Shown here piece after piece: positions 1 through 8,527 of a stretch of 64,000 nucleotides of DNA (the first letter of the stretch is position 1; each line of letters starts with the position of its first letter). Source of the stretch: Mycolicibacterium litorale (GTDB lineage: Bacteria > Actinomycetota > Actinomycetes > Mycobacteriales > Mycobacteriaceae); contig NZ_AP023287.1 of the NCBI RefSeq assembly GCF_014218295.1, positions 4,774,001-4,838,000 of the forward strand. Direction: 5' to 3'. The position numbers were made by a program, and so were the translations under genes. The notes beneath the pieces are model-generated. The model was given only the letters and a program-made list of their open reading frames with translations, was not told where the DNA came from and did not search any database.

Positions 1-264
1 GAGCTGGTACTTGTCGTTGACGTCGAAGGCGACGTCGACGGTGTTGTCCTCGTTGAGCTTGACCGCCTTGACCGTGCCGACCGGGACGCCGGCTATCCGC
101 ACGTCCTGACCCGCCTTCAACCGTGAGGCCTCGGTGAAGTTGGCGTGATACGAGTTGCCCGAGGCGAACCGGAACTCGCCGAACACCACCACGAGCATGG
201 CGGCGACCAGCAGCATCGCCACGGTGAAGATGCTGACGTTGAGCACTGTCCGATCACGTTTCAT
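1..264 (-). CDS. mce4B: Mce4B, N-terminal part (cut by window start)
   Basis: Second Mce subunit of the Mce4 sterol importer, a cell-envelope protein that forms the substrate channel together with the other Mce4 proteins. The visible 88 residues begin MKRDRTVLNV, followed by one membrane anchor (about residues 8-28, IFTVAMLLVAAMLVVVF) and the start of the MlaD/Mce domain (SRLKAGQDVRIAGVPVGTVK). The ATG at 264 overlaps the stop of a 10-codon mini-ORF that fills the gap after mce4A, so translation is probably coupled. The gene continues past position 1. The assignment rests on the Mce fold and on its place directly downstream of yrbE4A-yrbE4B-mce4A. Confidence 0.93.
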   Translation of the reverse strand, partial: MKRDRTVLNVSIFTVAMLLVAAMLVVVFGEFRFASGNSYHANFTEASRLKAGQDVRIAGVPVGTVKAVKLNEDNTVDVAFDVNDKYQL

Positions 265-278
265 CAGTGCTCTCGCTT

Positions 279-296
279 CTTCGCGCAAGCGCTCAT
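279..296 (-). repeat. 18-bp junction element (mini-ORF), copy 1
   Basis: Minus-strand ATGAGCGCTTGCGCGAAG. Its ATG (296-294) overlaps the mce4A stop TGA (298-296) by one base, and the reading frame runs 10 codons (MSACAKKREH) to a TGA that overlaps the mce4B ATG by one base. An identical 18-mer lies at 19831-19848 and a one-mismatch copy at 16573-16590. The stop/start bridging resembles mycobacterial interspersed repetitive units; equivalence to a named family is inference. Confidence 0.75.
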
Positions 297-1498
297 CAGT
301 ACTCGTCCCTCTCCGCGAAGGCGCCGTTGAACAGGAACTGCAGCGTCGAGGGGGCGTCGAATTGCAGTTCGGTGTTCGGCTGGTACGGCACATAGGCGTT
401 GTCGGTGACCACGAACGGCGTGTGGTACCAGGAGCCGCCGTACTGCTTGTTCGGCGGCTCGGGCAGCCCACGGCAGTTGGGGCCGCCGGAGGCGTTGACG
501 ATCGGCAGGCTCTCCGGATAGGTGTAGGCCGGCGATCCGGGCAGGAAGTTCGACGAGACGAACAGGCCCGGCCGGATACCGCCGATGATCGGGGCGAACC
601 GGTCGATGGCGAACGCGGTGCCCTTGAGCACGCAGCCGATCACCGGCGAGTACTCGCCGGCCACCTTCAGCGGCGCGCGCAGGCGCTGGATCGCCGCGAT
701 GTAGTTGTCGGCCGCCGGTTCCAGCGTCGCCGTGCCGTTGTTGGCCAGGCCGGTCGCGGCCAGCAGCGTCGCGTTCAGGTTGTCCTGCTGGTCGACGACC
801 GTGTTGCTGATCGTGGGGGCGTTGTCGAGGATGCGCGCCAGGCTCGGGCCGGCGTCACCGTAGATGTTGGTCACCACCGCGGTCCGGCGGAAATCCTCCT
901 GCAACGTGGGCAGTTTCGGGTTGAACGCCTGCAGGTACTGGTTGAGCCCGGCCAGCATGGCGCCGAGATCGTCGCCGTTGCCGCGCAACCCCTCACCGAG
1001 CGCGCTGAGCGTGGCGTTGAGGTTGATCGGGTCGATCTTGCCGAGCACGTCGGTCAGCGTCTGGAACAGCGTGTTGACCTCGAGCTGGACATCGGACGCC
1101 TGCACCTCGGCGCCCGGGCGCAACGACGTCTGCTGCGGATCCTCCGGCGGGATGAACTCCACCGCCTTGGCGCCGAACACCGTGGTGCCCGCGATGCGCA
1201 CCGGCGCATTGGCCGGGATGAAGCGCATCTCGTCGCTGCGGATGGCCAACGTCAGCTTCGCCCGGTCCCCGGCGTACTGGATCTCCTTGACCTCGCCGAT
1301 CTGGATCCCGCGGTACTTCACCTTGGCGTCGGTCTCCATGACCAGACCGGCGCGCGGCGAGACGACGGTGACGGTGTCGGTCGAGGTGAATGCCGCGGTG
1401 TAGGACAGGTAGGTGAATACCGTGGCCGCCACCAGGATCGCCGCCAGGATCGCGGCGGCGATGCGTACGTGACTGCGTTTCGCGTCGATGTCTGCCAT
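296..1498 (-). CDS. mce4A: Mce4A, Mce-family sterol import protein
   Basis: First Mce protein of the Mce4 cholesterol/sterol uptake system. The protein has 400 residues, about the usual Mce length. An N-terminal membrane helix (about residues 13-34, IAAAILAAILVAATVFTYLSY) precedes the Mce/MlaD domain, which shows the typical GLVMETDAKVKYRGIQIGEV stretch, and a long helical C-terminal part follows. ATG start at 1498, three bases after the yrbE4B stop. It lies in the operon yrbE4A-yrbE4B-mce4A-mce4B, which is headed by two KstR boxes near 3237 and 3326, so induction by cholesterol metabolites is expected. Confidence 0.95.
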   Translation of the reverse strand: MADIDAKRSHVRIAAAILAAILVAATVFTYLSYTAAFTSTDTVTVVSPRAGLVMETDAKVKYRGIQIGEVKEIQYAGDRAKLTLAIRSDEMRFIPANAPVRIAGTTVFGAKAVEFIPPEDPQQTSLRPGAEVQASDVQLEVNTLFQTLTDVLGKIDPINLNATLSALGEGLRGNGDDLGAMLAGLNQYLQAFNPKLPTLQEDFRRTAVVTNIYGDAGPSLARILDNAPTISNTVVDQQDNLNATLLAATGLANNGTATLEPAADNYIAAIQRLRAPLKVAGEYSPVIGCVLKGTAFAIDRFAPIIGGIRPGLFVSSNFLPGSPAYTYPESLPIVNASGGPNCRGLPEPPNKQYGGSWYHTPFVVTDNAYVPYQPNTELQFDAPSTLQFLFNGAFAERDEY

Positions 1499-1501
1499 TG
1501 C

Positions 1502-2344
1502 TTATCCCGACAGGTTGAAGTTGCCGGAGGCGCCGTAGACGGCGAGCGAGATGAACAGGGTGATCGTGACGACCACGATCAGCGACGTCCGCACCGCCTG
1601 GCCGACGGCGATGCCGACGCCGACCGGGCCGCCGGATGCGTTGTAGCCGTAGTAGGTGTGCACGAGCATGACGGCGATCGACATGACGATGGCCTGGAGG
1701 AACGACCACAGCAGGTCGCTGGGCACCAGGAACGTGTTGAAGTAGTGGTCGTAGAGCCCCGCCGACTGCCCGTTGATGAACACCGTCGTGAAGCGGGCGG
1801 CGAAGAACGCCGCCAGCACCGACAGCGAATACAGCGGGACGATCGCGATCAGCCCGGCCATCAGCCGCGTCGAGACCAGATACGACACCGAGTGCACGGC
1901 CATCGACTCGACGGCGTCGATCTCCTCGGCCACCCGCATGGCACCGAGCTGCGCGGTGGTGCCCGCACCGATGGTGGCGGCCAACGCGATTCCCGCGATC
2001 ACGGGGGCGACGATGCGGACGTTGAGGAAGGCCGACAGGAAGCCGGTCAGCGCCTCGATGCCGATGTTGCCCAGCGACGAGTAACCCTGCACGGCGATGA
2101 CGCCGCCGGAGGCCAGCGTCAGGAAGGCCGCAACGCCGACCGTGCCGCCGATCATCACCAGCGCGCCCGCGCCCATGGTCATCTCGGCGATGAGCCGGAT
2201 GGTCTCCTTGCGGTAGCGGGTCAGCGCATTGGGGATGTAGCGCATGGTCTCGCCGTAGAACAGCGCCTGCTCCCCCACCGTGTCGACGGCGCGGGGCAGC
2301 CCCCGGAACATCCGGCGGAAGCGCAGCGTGACGTCGTAACTCAT
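1502..2344 (-). CDS. yrbE4B: YrbE4B, MlaE-type permease of Mce4
   Basis: Integral-membrane permease subunit (MlaE family) of the Mce4 importer, pairing with YrbE4A and energised elsewhere by the MceG ATPase. The 280-residue protein has several hydrophobic segments (for example ALVMIGGTVGVAAFLTLASG and IVAPVIAGIALAATIGAGTT) and the MlaE hallmark GAMRVAEEIDAVESMAV. Start ATG at 2344 overlaps the yrbE4A stop (TGATG), the usual coupling of YrbE pairs. The Mce4 assignment comes from the neighbouring hsd4A-fdxD-fadE26 genes and the KstR boxes upstream of the operon. Confidence 0.95.
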   Translation of the reverse strand: MSYDVTLRFRRMFRGLPRAVDTVGEQALFYGETMRYIPNALTRYRKETIRLIAEMTMGAGALVMIGGTVGVAAFLTLASGGVIAVQGYSSLGNIGIEALTGFLSAFLNVRIVAPVIAGIALAATIGAGTTAQLGAMRVAEEIDAVESMAVHSVSYLVSTRLMAGLIAIVPLYSLSVLAAFFAARFTTVFINGQSAGLYDHYFNTFLVPSDLLWSFLQAIVMSIAVMLVHTYYGYNASGGPVGVGIAVGQAVRTSLIVVVTITLFISLAVYGASGNFNLSG

Positions 2345-3108
2345 CAGCGCACCAGCACCCGGACGCCGACGGCGGTCATGATCACGTTGATCACGAAGAG
2401 ACAGATGAAGGCGTACACCACGGTCTCGTTCACCGCGATGCCCACACCCTTCGGCCCGCCCTGCACGGTCAATCCCCGGTAGCAGCCCACCAATCCGGCG
2501 ACCACGCCGAACAGCAGCGCCTTGATCTCGGCGAGCACCAGCTCACCGAGGCCGGTCAGGACCGTCAGGCCGTTGATGAAGGCGCCGGGGTTGACGCCCT
2601 GCAGGAAGACCGAGAAGACGTAGCCGCCGGCCAGGCCGATCGCGCACACCAGGCCGTTGAGCAGCAGCGCCACGAACGTCGACGCCAGCACGCGCGGCAC
2701 CACGAGCCGCTGGATCGGGTCGATGCCGAGGACCCGCATCGCGTCGATCTCCTCCCGGATGGTGCGCGCGCCGAGGTCCGCGCAGATCGCCGTTGCACCG
2801 GCACCCGCGACGACCAGCACGGTGACGACGGGACCGAGCTGGGTGATGGTGCCGAACGCGGTGCCCGCGCCGGACAGGTCGGCCGCGCCGATCTCGCGCA
2901 GCAGGATGTTGAGCGTGAAGGCGACCAGGACCGTGAACGGGATGGCGACGAGAAGTGTCGGGATGAGCGACACCCGCGCGATCATCCACGTCTGGTCGAG
3001 GAACTCCCGGAACTGGAACGGTCGCCGGAACATCTTCACGAATGTGTCGATGGACATCTCGACGAAACCGCCGACCGCCCGGGCCGGCGCCGCGAGCTGT
3101 GCGATCAA
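2344..3108 (-). CDS. yrbE4A: YrbE4A, MlaE-type permease of Mce4
   Basis: First gene of the mce4 operon: MlaE-type permease of the sterol importer, 254 residues. The conserved motif GARTIREEIDAMRVLGIDPIQ is present, with four to five hydrophobic segments. The start is a TTG at 3108 (protein MIAQLAAPARAVGGF); this is where the strongly conserved N-terminus of the family begins, and the longer upstream frame has no family similarity. The 262-bp upstream region carries two KstR boxes, making this the regulated promoter for the whole transport operon. Confidence 0.94.
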   Translation of the reverse strand: MIAQLAAPARAVGGFVEMSIDTFVKMFRRPFQFREFLDQTWMIARVSLIPTLLVAIPFTVLVAFTLNILLREIGAADLSGAGTAFGTITQLGPVVTVLVVAGAGATAICADLGARTIREEIDAMRVLGIDPIQRLVVPRVLASTFVALLLNGLVCAIGLAGGYVFSVFLQGVNPGAFINGLTVLTGLGELVLAEIKALLFGVVAGLVGCYRGLTVQGGPKGVGIAVNETVVYAFICLFVINVIMTAVGVRVLVR

Positions 3109-3236
3109 CCTCGGCTCCGTTCTCGGGGCGGGGTGCAGTGAATTCCGGTCGCGGCGAAGATTTGGAGAATTTTCGCCGGGACGGCCTTCCCACCCCTGGT
3201 TCGGACGATGCGCTCAGTGAGCCGGATCATATTAAC

Positions 3237-3250
3237 TAGAACACGTTCGC
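3237..3250. promoter_or_regulatory. KstR box, yrbE4A-proximal
   Basis: TAGAACACGTTCGC, matching the KstR operator core AACNNGTT, 128 bp upstream of the yrbE4A start codon. The right half-site is imperfect (TTCGC instead of TTCTA). Confidence 0.8.
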
Positions 3251-3325
3251 AGTGTCAAAGAACCGCAAAATCCGTCATCGTTGACGTATTTTCGCAGGTC
3301 ATAGCGGGTGTGTTACAAGGCATTC

Positions 3326-3339
3326 TGTAACGTGTTCTA
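3326..3339. promoter_or_regulatory. KstR box, yrbE4A-distal
   Basis: TGTAACGTGTTCTA, identical to the 14-mer in front of kshA at 23720. It sits between the 3' end of hsd4A and yrbE4A and therefore serves the mce4 operon. Two boxes 89 bp apart suggest tight repression or two promoters. Confidence 0.85.
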
Positions 3340-3370
3340 GCACCCGACCGACCCCTGACAACCGAGACTG

Positions 3371-4294
3371 TCAGTCTCGCGACTCCATCAGTGCGGTGGC
3401 CGAGAATCCACGCTCCGGGTCACGGCCAGCAAAGTAGCCACGCAGCGTATCGCTCAGGTCCGCGAGGTCCCACGCGTCGGCGTCCGCGGCGAAGTGCGCC
3501 TCCGCCACGGGTGCCGCCACCAGTGTCACCTTCGGACCGTAGACGATGAACAGCTGTCCGTTGACCGCTTCCGATGCCGGCGACGCCAGGAACTTCACCA
3601 ACGTCACGACGTGGTCGGTCGACAGGGGGTCCACCTGACCGGCGGGCAGGTCGGGTGCGTCCCCGAAGACGCCCGCCGTCATCGCGGTCCTGGCGCGCGG
3701 CGCGATCGCGTTGGCGCGCACGCCGAAACGGTCGAGCGCCCGGGCGGCCGACAGGGTCAGCGCGGTGATGCCGGCCTTGGCGGCGCCGTAGTTGGGCTGG
3801 CCGACCGGACCCGAAAGGCCCGCCTCCGACGAGGTGTTGACGATGCGGCCGTACACCTGCCCGTCGCCGGCCTTCGCCTTGGCGCGCCAGTAGGTCGCGG
3901 CGTTGCGGGTCAGCAGGAAGTGGCCGCGCAGATGGACTGCGATCACCGCGTCCCACTCCTCGTCGGACATGTTGAACAGGATGCGATCCCGGGTGATGCC
4001 GGCGTTGTTGACGACGATGCCCAGGCCTCCGAGACCGTCGGCGGTCTCCACCAGTTCGTCGGCGGTCGAACGCTGGCTGATGTCGCCGGCGACCGCGACA
4101 CCCTTCGACCCGGCGGCGGCGATCGCGTCGAGGACGTCCGACTTGTCGAGCGCGGCGGCCATGTCGTTGACCACCACCGTGGCCCCGGCACTCGCGAGGC
4201 CGATCGCCTCGGCGCGGCCCAGTCCGGCGGCGGCGCCCGTCACGACGGCGACGCGGCCGGACAGATCAGTCAGGTCGTTGCTGGGAGTCGTCAA
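3371..4294 (-). CDS. hsd4A: Hsd4A/ChsB1, hydroxyacyl-CoA dehydrogenase (SDR)
   Basis: Short-chain dehydrogenase orthologous by position and sequence to Rv3502c, which oxidises the 22-hydroxy group of the C24 steroid-CoA during side-chain beta-oxidation. Glycine-rich NAD site VTGAAAGLGRAEA, then NNAG, the catalytic Ser in NTSSEAG and Tyr/Lys in PNYGAAKAG; 307 residues with a C-terminal extension typical of multifunctional-enzyme-type dehydrogenases. TTG start at 4294 with AGAGG upstream. It lies 13 bp after fdxD in the same direction and shares the KstR-controlled promoter at 4605. EchA19 makes its substrate. Confidence 0.9.
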   Translation of the reverse strand: MTTPSNDLTDLSGRVAVVTGAAAGLGRAEAIGLASAGATVVVNDMAAALDKSDVLDAIAAAGSKGVAVAGDISQRSTADELVETADGLGGLGIVVNNAGITRDRILFNMSDEEWDAVIAVHLRGHFLLTRNAATYWRAKAKAGDGQVYGRIVNTSSEAGLSGPVGQPNYGAAKAGITALTLSAARALDRFGVRANAIAPRARTAMTAGVFGDAPDLPAGQVDPLSTDHVVTLVKFLASPASEAVNGQLFIVYGPKVTLVAAPVAEAHFAADADAWDLADLSDTLRGYFAGRDPERGFSATALMESRD

Positions 4295-4307
4295 TTTATG
4301 AATACCT

Positions 4308-4499
4308 CTAGTCTCTGCGAATCAGCGCGGCCCGCGGGCATTCGGCGATCGACTGCTCGGCCACGTCCTCCATGTCGGCGGGTACCGGGTCGTGCTTGAC
4401 CACGGCGTAGTCCTCGTCGTCCAGATCGAACAGGTCCGGTGCAATTCCCACGCAGACCGCATTGCCCTCACAGCGATCCCGGTCGACTTCCACGCGCAT
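4308..4499 (-). CDS. fdxD: FdxD, small ferredoxin
   Basis: 63-residue single-cluster ferredoxin (Rv3503c type). Cysteines in DRCEGNAVCVG and AECPRAAL fit a 3Fe-4S-type ferredoxin in which the second Cys of the usual 4Fe-4S CxxCxxC motif is replaced (C-E-G-N-A-V-C). ATG at 4499 is chosen because AGGAGG sits eight bases upstream and the frame upstream has no ferredoxin similarity. The likely role is electron delivery to the cytochromes P450 of the regulon (CYP125, CYP142) or to KshA; the partner is inference. First gene of the leftward KstR operon with hsd4A. Confidence 0.9.
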   Translation of the reverse strand: MRVEVDRDRCEGNAVCVGIAPDLFDLDDEDYAVVKHDPVPADMEDVAEQSIAECPRAALIRRD

Positions 4500-4604
4500 G
4501 ACAACCTCCTCGCGAGACCTGTCCGGACCGCCCGCCCGAACTTCGGGGTCAGAATACGACCCGCCGGGACGGCATGCGTGCAACACCGCCCTGGACCCCA
4601 AGAC

Positions 4605-4618
4605 TAGAACGTGTTACA
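4605..4618. promoter_or_regulatory. KstR box, fdxD/fadE26 divergent promoter
   Basis: TAGAACGTGTTACA between the divergent fdxD (start 4499) and fadE26 (start 4680). The long open frame of fadE26 begins inside this operator, which argues for the downstream ATG as true start. The same 14-mer occurs at 12419. Confidence 0.9.
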
Positions 4619-4679
4619 ACCGGGTGGAGCAAGCGGGGCGCCGAGCCCTGGTCAGAAGCGGCACAGTGAGGACGACGCG

Positions 4680-5858
4680 ATGCGGATCGGCTACAGCCCC
4701 GAGCAGGAGGAGTTGCGCCGCGAATTGCGGTCGTACTTCGCCAAACTCATGACGCCCGAGCGGGCCGAGGCGCTGGCGTCGGGCGACGGCGAGGTGGGGC
4801 GCGGCACCGTCTACCGCGACACCGTCGCCCAGATGGGCAAGGACGGCTGGCTGACCCTGTCGTGGCCCAAGGAGTTCGGCGGTCAGGCCCGCCCGCCGAT
4901 GGACGGGCTGATCTTCAACGACGAGGCCGCGATCGCCAACGTGCCGGTGCCGTTCCTGACCATCAACAGTGTCGCGCCGACGATCATGGCCTTCGGCACC
5001 GAGGAACAGAAGAAGTTCTTCCTACCCAAGATCGCCTCGGGAGATCTGCACTTCTCGATCGGCTATTCCGAACCCGGCGCGGGTACCGACCTCGCGTCGC
5101 TGCGCACCACCGCGGTGCGCGACGGCGACGAGTACGTCATCAACGGCCAGAAGATGTGGACCAGCCTGATCGCCTACGCGGACTACGTGTGGCTGGCGGT
5201 GCGCACCAACCCCGAAGCCAAGAAGCACCGCGGCATCTCGATGCTGATCGTGCCGACCACCGCCGAGGGCTTCTCCTGGACGCCGGTGCACACGATGTCC
5301 GGGGTGGACACCAGCGCCACCTACTACCAGGACGTCCGGGTGCCGGTGTCGAATCTGGTCGGCGAGGAGAACGCCGGCTGGAAACTGGTGACCAACCAGC
5401 TCAACCACGAGCGGGTCGCGCTGGTATCGGCGCAACCCATCTTCACCGCGCTCGACGGCGTCCGCGAGTGGGCGCAGAACACCAAGGACTCCCACGGCAG
5501 GCGGCTGATCGACTCCGAGTGGGTGCAGCTGAACCTGGCCCGCGTGCACGCCAAAGCCGAAGTCCTCAAACTGATCAACTGGGAACTGGCCTCCACCGAG
5601 GCGGCGCCCTCACCGGCCGACGCGTCGGCGGCCAAGGTGTTCGGCACCGAGCTGGCCACCGAGGCCTACCGGCTGCTGATGGAGGTGCTCGGCACAGCCG
5701 CCACCTTGCGGCCGAACTCACCGGGCGCGCTGCTGCGCGGCCGCGTCGAGCGAATGCACCGGTCCTGCCTGATCCTCACATTCGGCGGCGGCACCAACGA
5801 GATCCAGCGCGACATCATCGGCATGGTGGCGCTCGGCCTGCCCCGGGTCAACCGGTAA
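4680..5858 (+). CDS. fadE26: FadE26 (ChsE4), steroid acyl-CoA dehydrogenase subunit
   Basis: 392-residue acyl-CoA dehydrogenase. With FadE27 it forms the heterotetramer that dehydrogenates the C8 (27-carbon) cholesterol side-chain CoA ester. The flavin/substrate motifs IGYSEPGAGTDLASLRT and NGQKMWTS are present, as is the C-terminal FGGGTNEIQRDII. ATG at 4680 (MRIGYSPEQEE) matches the family N-terminus; an upstream in-frame GTG at 4611 lies inside the KstR box and is rejected. First gene of the rightward operon fadE26-fadE27-fadD17. Confidence 0.94.
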   Translation: MRIGYSPEQEELRRELRSYFAKLMTPERAEALASGDGEVGRGTVYRDTVAQMGKDGWLTLSWPKEFGGQARPPMDGLIFNDEAAIANVPVPFLTINSVAPTIMAFGTEEQKKFFLPKIASGDLHFSIGYSEPGAGTDLASLRTTAVRDGDEYVINGQKMWTSLIAYADYVWLAVRTNPEAKKHRGISMLIVPTTAEGFSWTPVHTMSGVDTSATYYQDVRVPVSNLVGEENAGWKLVTNQLNHERVALVSAQPIFTALDGVREWAQNTKDSHGRRLIDSEWVQLNLARVHAKAEVLKLINWELASTEAAPSPADASAAKVFGTELATEAYRLLMEVLGTAATLRPNSPGALLRGRVERMHRSCLILTFGGGTNEIQRDIIGMVALGLPRVNR

Positions 5859-5866
5859 GGAGCATC

Positions 5867-6970
5867 ATGGATTTTTCGACCACCGAAGCCGCGGACGACC
5901 TCGCAGGCCTGGTCCGCACCATCACCGAATCGGTGTGCACCCCCGAACACCAGCGTGAACTCGACGGACTCGAGCAGAGGTTCGACCGCGAGCTGTGGCG
6001 CAAGCTGATCGACGCCGACGTGCTGTCCACGACGGCCCCGGAGGCCTTGGGCGGCGGCGGGTTCGGAGTGCTCGAGGAGGTGGCGGTGCTCGTGGCGCTG
6101 GGCCGCCAGCTCGCCGCGGTGCCGTACCTGGAGTCGGTGGTTCTCGCCGCCGGCGCACTGGCGGAGTCCGGATCCACTGACCTGCAGCGTGATTGGGCGA
6201 CCCCGGCCGTCAGCGGTGAGAAGGTGCTGACCGTCGCGCTCGAGGGTGAGATGGGACAGGGACCGGTGCAGGCCACGTCGGGGGCCGACGGCAGCGGCTA
6301 CCGGTTGACGGGGTCGCGCACGCTGGTCCCCTACGGCCCGGTGGCCGATGCGTTCCTGGTGCCCGCCGAGACCGGGGACGGGGTGAAGGTGTTCCTGATC
6401 GCCGCCGACGACGCCGGCCTGACGGTCACCGCGCTGGACACGACGGGCCACGGAAGTGTCGGGCACCTCGAGCTGTCCGGCGTCGAGGTGGACGCCGGCC
6501 GCATCGTCGGTGACGCCGAGGCGTCGAGCCGGCTGACCACCCGTCACCACCTCGGCCGCGCGGCCTACCAACTCGGCGTGCTGGACCGGGCCCTGGAACT
6601 GACCGCGACGTATGCCCGGGAACGTGAACAGTTCGACCGGCCCATCGGCAGCTTCCAGGCGGTGGCGCAGCGGCTCGCCGACGGCTACATCGACATCAAG
6701 GGTCTACGGATGACGCTGACCCAGGCGGCATGGCGGGTGTCGGAAGGACTGCCCGCCGACATCGACGTCGCCAGCGCGGCGTTCTGGGCCGCCGAAGCCG
6801 GTCACCGCGTCGCGCACACCGCGGTGCACGTGCACGGCGGAGTCGGCATCGACACCGACCACCCGATCCACCGGTACTTCCTGGCGGCCAAGCAGACCGA
6901 ATTCGCGGTCGGCGGCGCGACCGGCCAGCTGCTGCGCATCGGCCGCGAGCTGGCCGACACCCCGGTGTGA
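5867..6970 (+). CDS. fadE27: FadE27 (ChsE5), steroid acyl-CoA dehydrogenase subunit
   Basis: 367-residue second subunit of the FadE26-FadE27 heterotetrameric steroid acyl-CoA dehydrogenase. It has a divergent acyl-CoA dehydrogenase fold with the C-terminal domain (REREQFDRPIGSFQAVAQRLAD, then AAEAGHRVAHTAVHVHGGVGI). Start ATG at 5867 lies eight bases after the fadE26 stop with AAGGAG in front. Its 3' end overlaps the fadD17 GTG by four bases (GTGA). Substrate assignment follows the characterised M. tuberculosis orthologues. Confidence 0.93.
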   Translation: MDFSTTEAADDLAGLVRTITESVCTPEHQRELDGLEQRFDRELWRKLIDADVLSTTAPEALGGGGFGVLEEVAVLVALGRQLAAVPYLESVVLAAGALAESGSTDLQRDWATPAVSGEKVLTVALEGEMGQGPVQATSGADGSGYRLTGSRTLVPYGPVADAFLVPAETGDGVKVFLIAADDAGLTVTALDTTGHGSVGHLELSGVEVDAGRIVGDAEASSRLTTRHHLGRAAYQLGVLDRALELTATYAREREQFDRPIGSFQAVAQRLADGYIDIKGLRMTLTQAAWRVSEGLPADIDVASAAFWAAEAGHRVAHTAVHVHGGVGIDTDHPIHRYFLAAKQTEFAVGGATGQLLRIGRELADTPV

Positions 6971-8475
6971 CGGTGGGCCAGGATCCGACCGTCGCAAACC
7001 TGTTGGCGCCGTTGGCCGACGTCGACGACCGCGGGGTGCACGCCGACGGAGATTTCACCAGCTGGCGAGAACACATCCGGTCGGCCGCGGCGGTCGCCGC
7101 GGCACTGCGGGCGCGGCTGAACCCGGACCAGCCGCCGCACGTGGGGGTGCTTCTGGGCAACACCCCGTTCTTCTCCAGCGTGCTGGTCGCGGCCGCACTC
7201 GCCGGTCTGGTGCCGGTCGGGCTCAACCCCACCCGCCGCGGCGCGGCGCTGGCGCGCGACATCGCCCGCGCCGACTGTCAGCTGGTGCTCGCCGACGACG
7301 GCGCCCAGGTACCGGACGGCGTCGAGTACATCGACGTCGAATCCGCCCAGTGGGCGGACGAATTGGCCGCCCACCGCGACGCCCCGGTGCGGTTCGGCAG
7401 TCCCGATCCCGACGACCTGTTCATGCTGATCTTCACCTCCGGGACGAGCGGCGAGCCGAAGGCGGTCCGCGTGACGCACGAGAAGGTGGCGTTCCCGGGG
7501 CGTATGCTCGCCGACCGCTTCGGGCTCGGACCGTCGGACACCTGCTACCTGTCGATGCCGCTGTTCCACTCGAACGCGGTGATGGCGGGCTGGGCGGTCG
7601 GCGTGGCGGCCGGCGGTTCGCTCGCGCTACGACGCAAGTTCTCTGCGTCGCATTTCATCCCGGACGTCCGCCGGTACGGCGCCACCTACGCCAATTACGT
7701 CGGTAAGCCGCTGTCGTACATCCTGGCCACCCCGCCTCGCGACGACGATGCGGACAATCCGCTGAAGATCCTGTACGGCAACGAAGGTGCACCGCGTGAC
7801 ATCGACCGGTTCGCGCGCCGGTTCGGCGTCGTCGTCGTCGATGGTTTCGGTTCGACCGAGGGTGGGGTGGCGATCGCCCGGACGCCCGACACCCCCGAGG
7901 GGTCCCTCGGTCCGCTCACCGATGACATCGCGATCGTCGACGTCGACACCGGCGCGCGGTGCGCCCCGGGCCAGGTCGGCGAACTGGTCAACCCCAACGG
8001 CCGCGGGCAGTTCCGCGGCTACTACAACGACGAGGCCGCCGAGGCCGAGCGGATGGCGGGTGGGGTGTACCACAGCGGTGACCTGGCCTACTGCGACGAG
8101 AACGGCTTCATCTACTTCGCGGGCCGGCTCGGCGACTGGATGCGGGTGGACGGGGAGAATCTGGGCACCGCGCCGATCGAACGGATCCTGCTGCGACACA
8201 ACGACATCGTCGAGGCCGCGGTCTATCCCGTCCCCGATCCGGCGGTGGGCGACCGGGTGATGGCGGCGCTCGTGCTGAGGCCGGGAGCCGAGTTCGACGC
8301 CGAGAAGTTCCAGGCGTTCCTCGCCGAGCAGTCCGACCTGGGACCCAAACAGTGGCCGTCGTACGTCCGGGTCAGCGACGCCCTGCCGCGCACCGAGACG
8401 TTCAAGGTGCTCAAGCGGCACCTGTCGGCCGAAGGCACCGACTGCGCCGATCCGGTGTTCGAGTTCCGGCCCTGA
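6967..8475 (+). CDS. fadD17: FadD17, steroid side-chain acyl-CoA ligase
   Basis: AMP-forming acyl-CoA synthetase, 502 residues. Motifs: P-loop FTSGTSGEPKAV, FGSTEGG (A5-like), YHSGDLAY and the GRLGDWMRVDGENLG hinge. M. tuberculosis FadD17 activates C5 (C24-steroid) side-chain acids. GTG start at 6967 is chosen because it overlaps the fadE27 stop and precedes the first conserved residues; the frame extends further upstream only as a shadow of fadE27. Third gene of the KstR-controlled fadE26 operon. Confidence 0.9.
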   Translation: MTVGQDPTVANLLAPLADVDDRGVHADGDFTSWREHIRSAAAVAAALRARLNPDQPPHVGVLLGNTPFFSSVLVAAALAGLVPVGLNPTRRGAALARDIARADCQLVLADDGAQVPDGVEYIDVESAQWADELAAHRDAPVRFGSPDPDDLFMLIFTSGTSGEPKAVRVTHEKVAFPGRMLADRFGLGPSDTCYLSMPLFHSNAVMAGWAVGVAAGGSLALRRKFSASHFIPDVRRYGATYANYVGKPLSYILATPPRDDDADNPLKILYGNEGAPRDIDRFARRFGVVVVDGFGSTEGGVAIARTPDTPEGSLGPLTDDIAIVDVDTGARCAPGQVGELVNPNGRGQFRGYYNDEAAEAERMAGGVYHSGDLAYCDENGFIYFAGRLGDWMRVDGENLGTAPIERILLRHNDIVEAAVYPVPDPAVGDRVMAALVLRPGAEFDAEKFQAFLAEQSDLGPKQWPSYVRVSDALPRTETFKVLKRHLSAEGTDCADPVFEFRP

Positions 8476-8527
8476 CGACGCTGCCGCACCTTCCAGAAGC
8501 GTCATACCTGACCGCTACGTTCGGGGT

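Noticed and set aside
155..2482. 775-residue open frame on the plus strand opposite mce4A and yrbE4B
   Set aside because: Arg/Gly/Asp-rich antisense frame typical of GC-rich DNA; the minus strand carries four coherent Mce-family genes here.
4862..6970. 702-residue frame that appears to join an unknown domain to FadE27
   Set aside because: The first part is the +1 shadow of fadE26; the real protein starts at 5867 with its own RBS.
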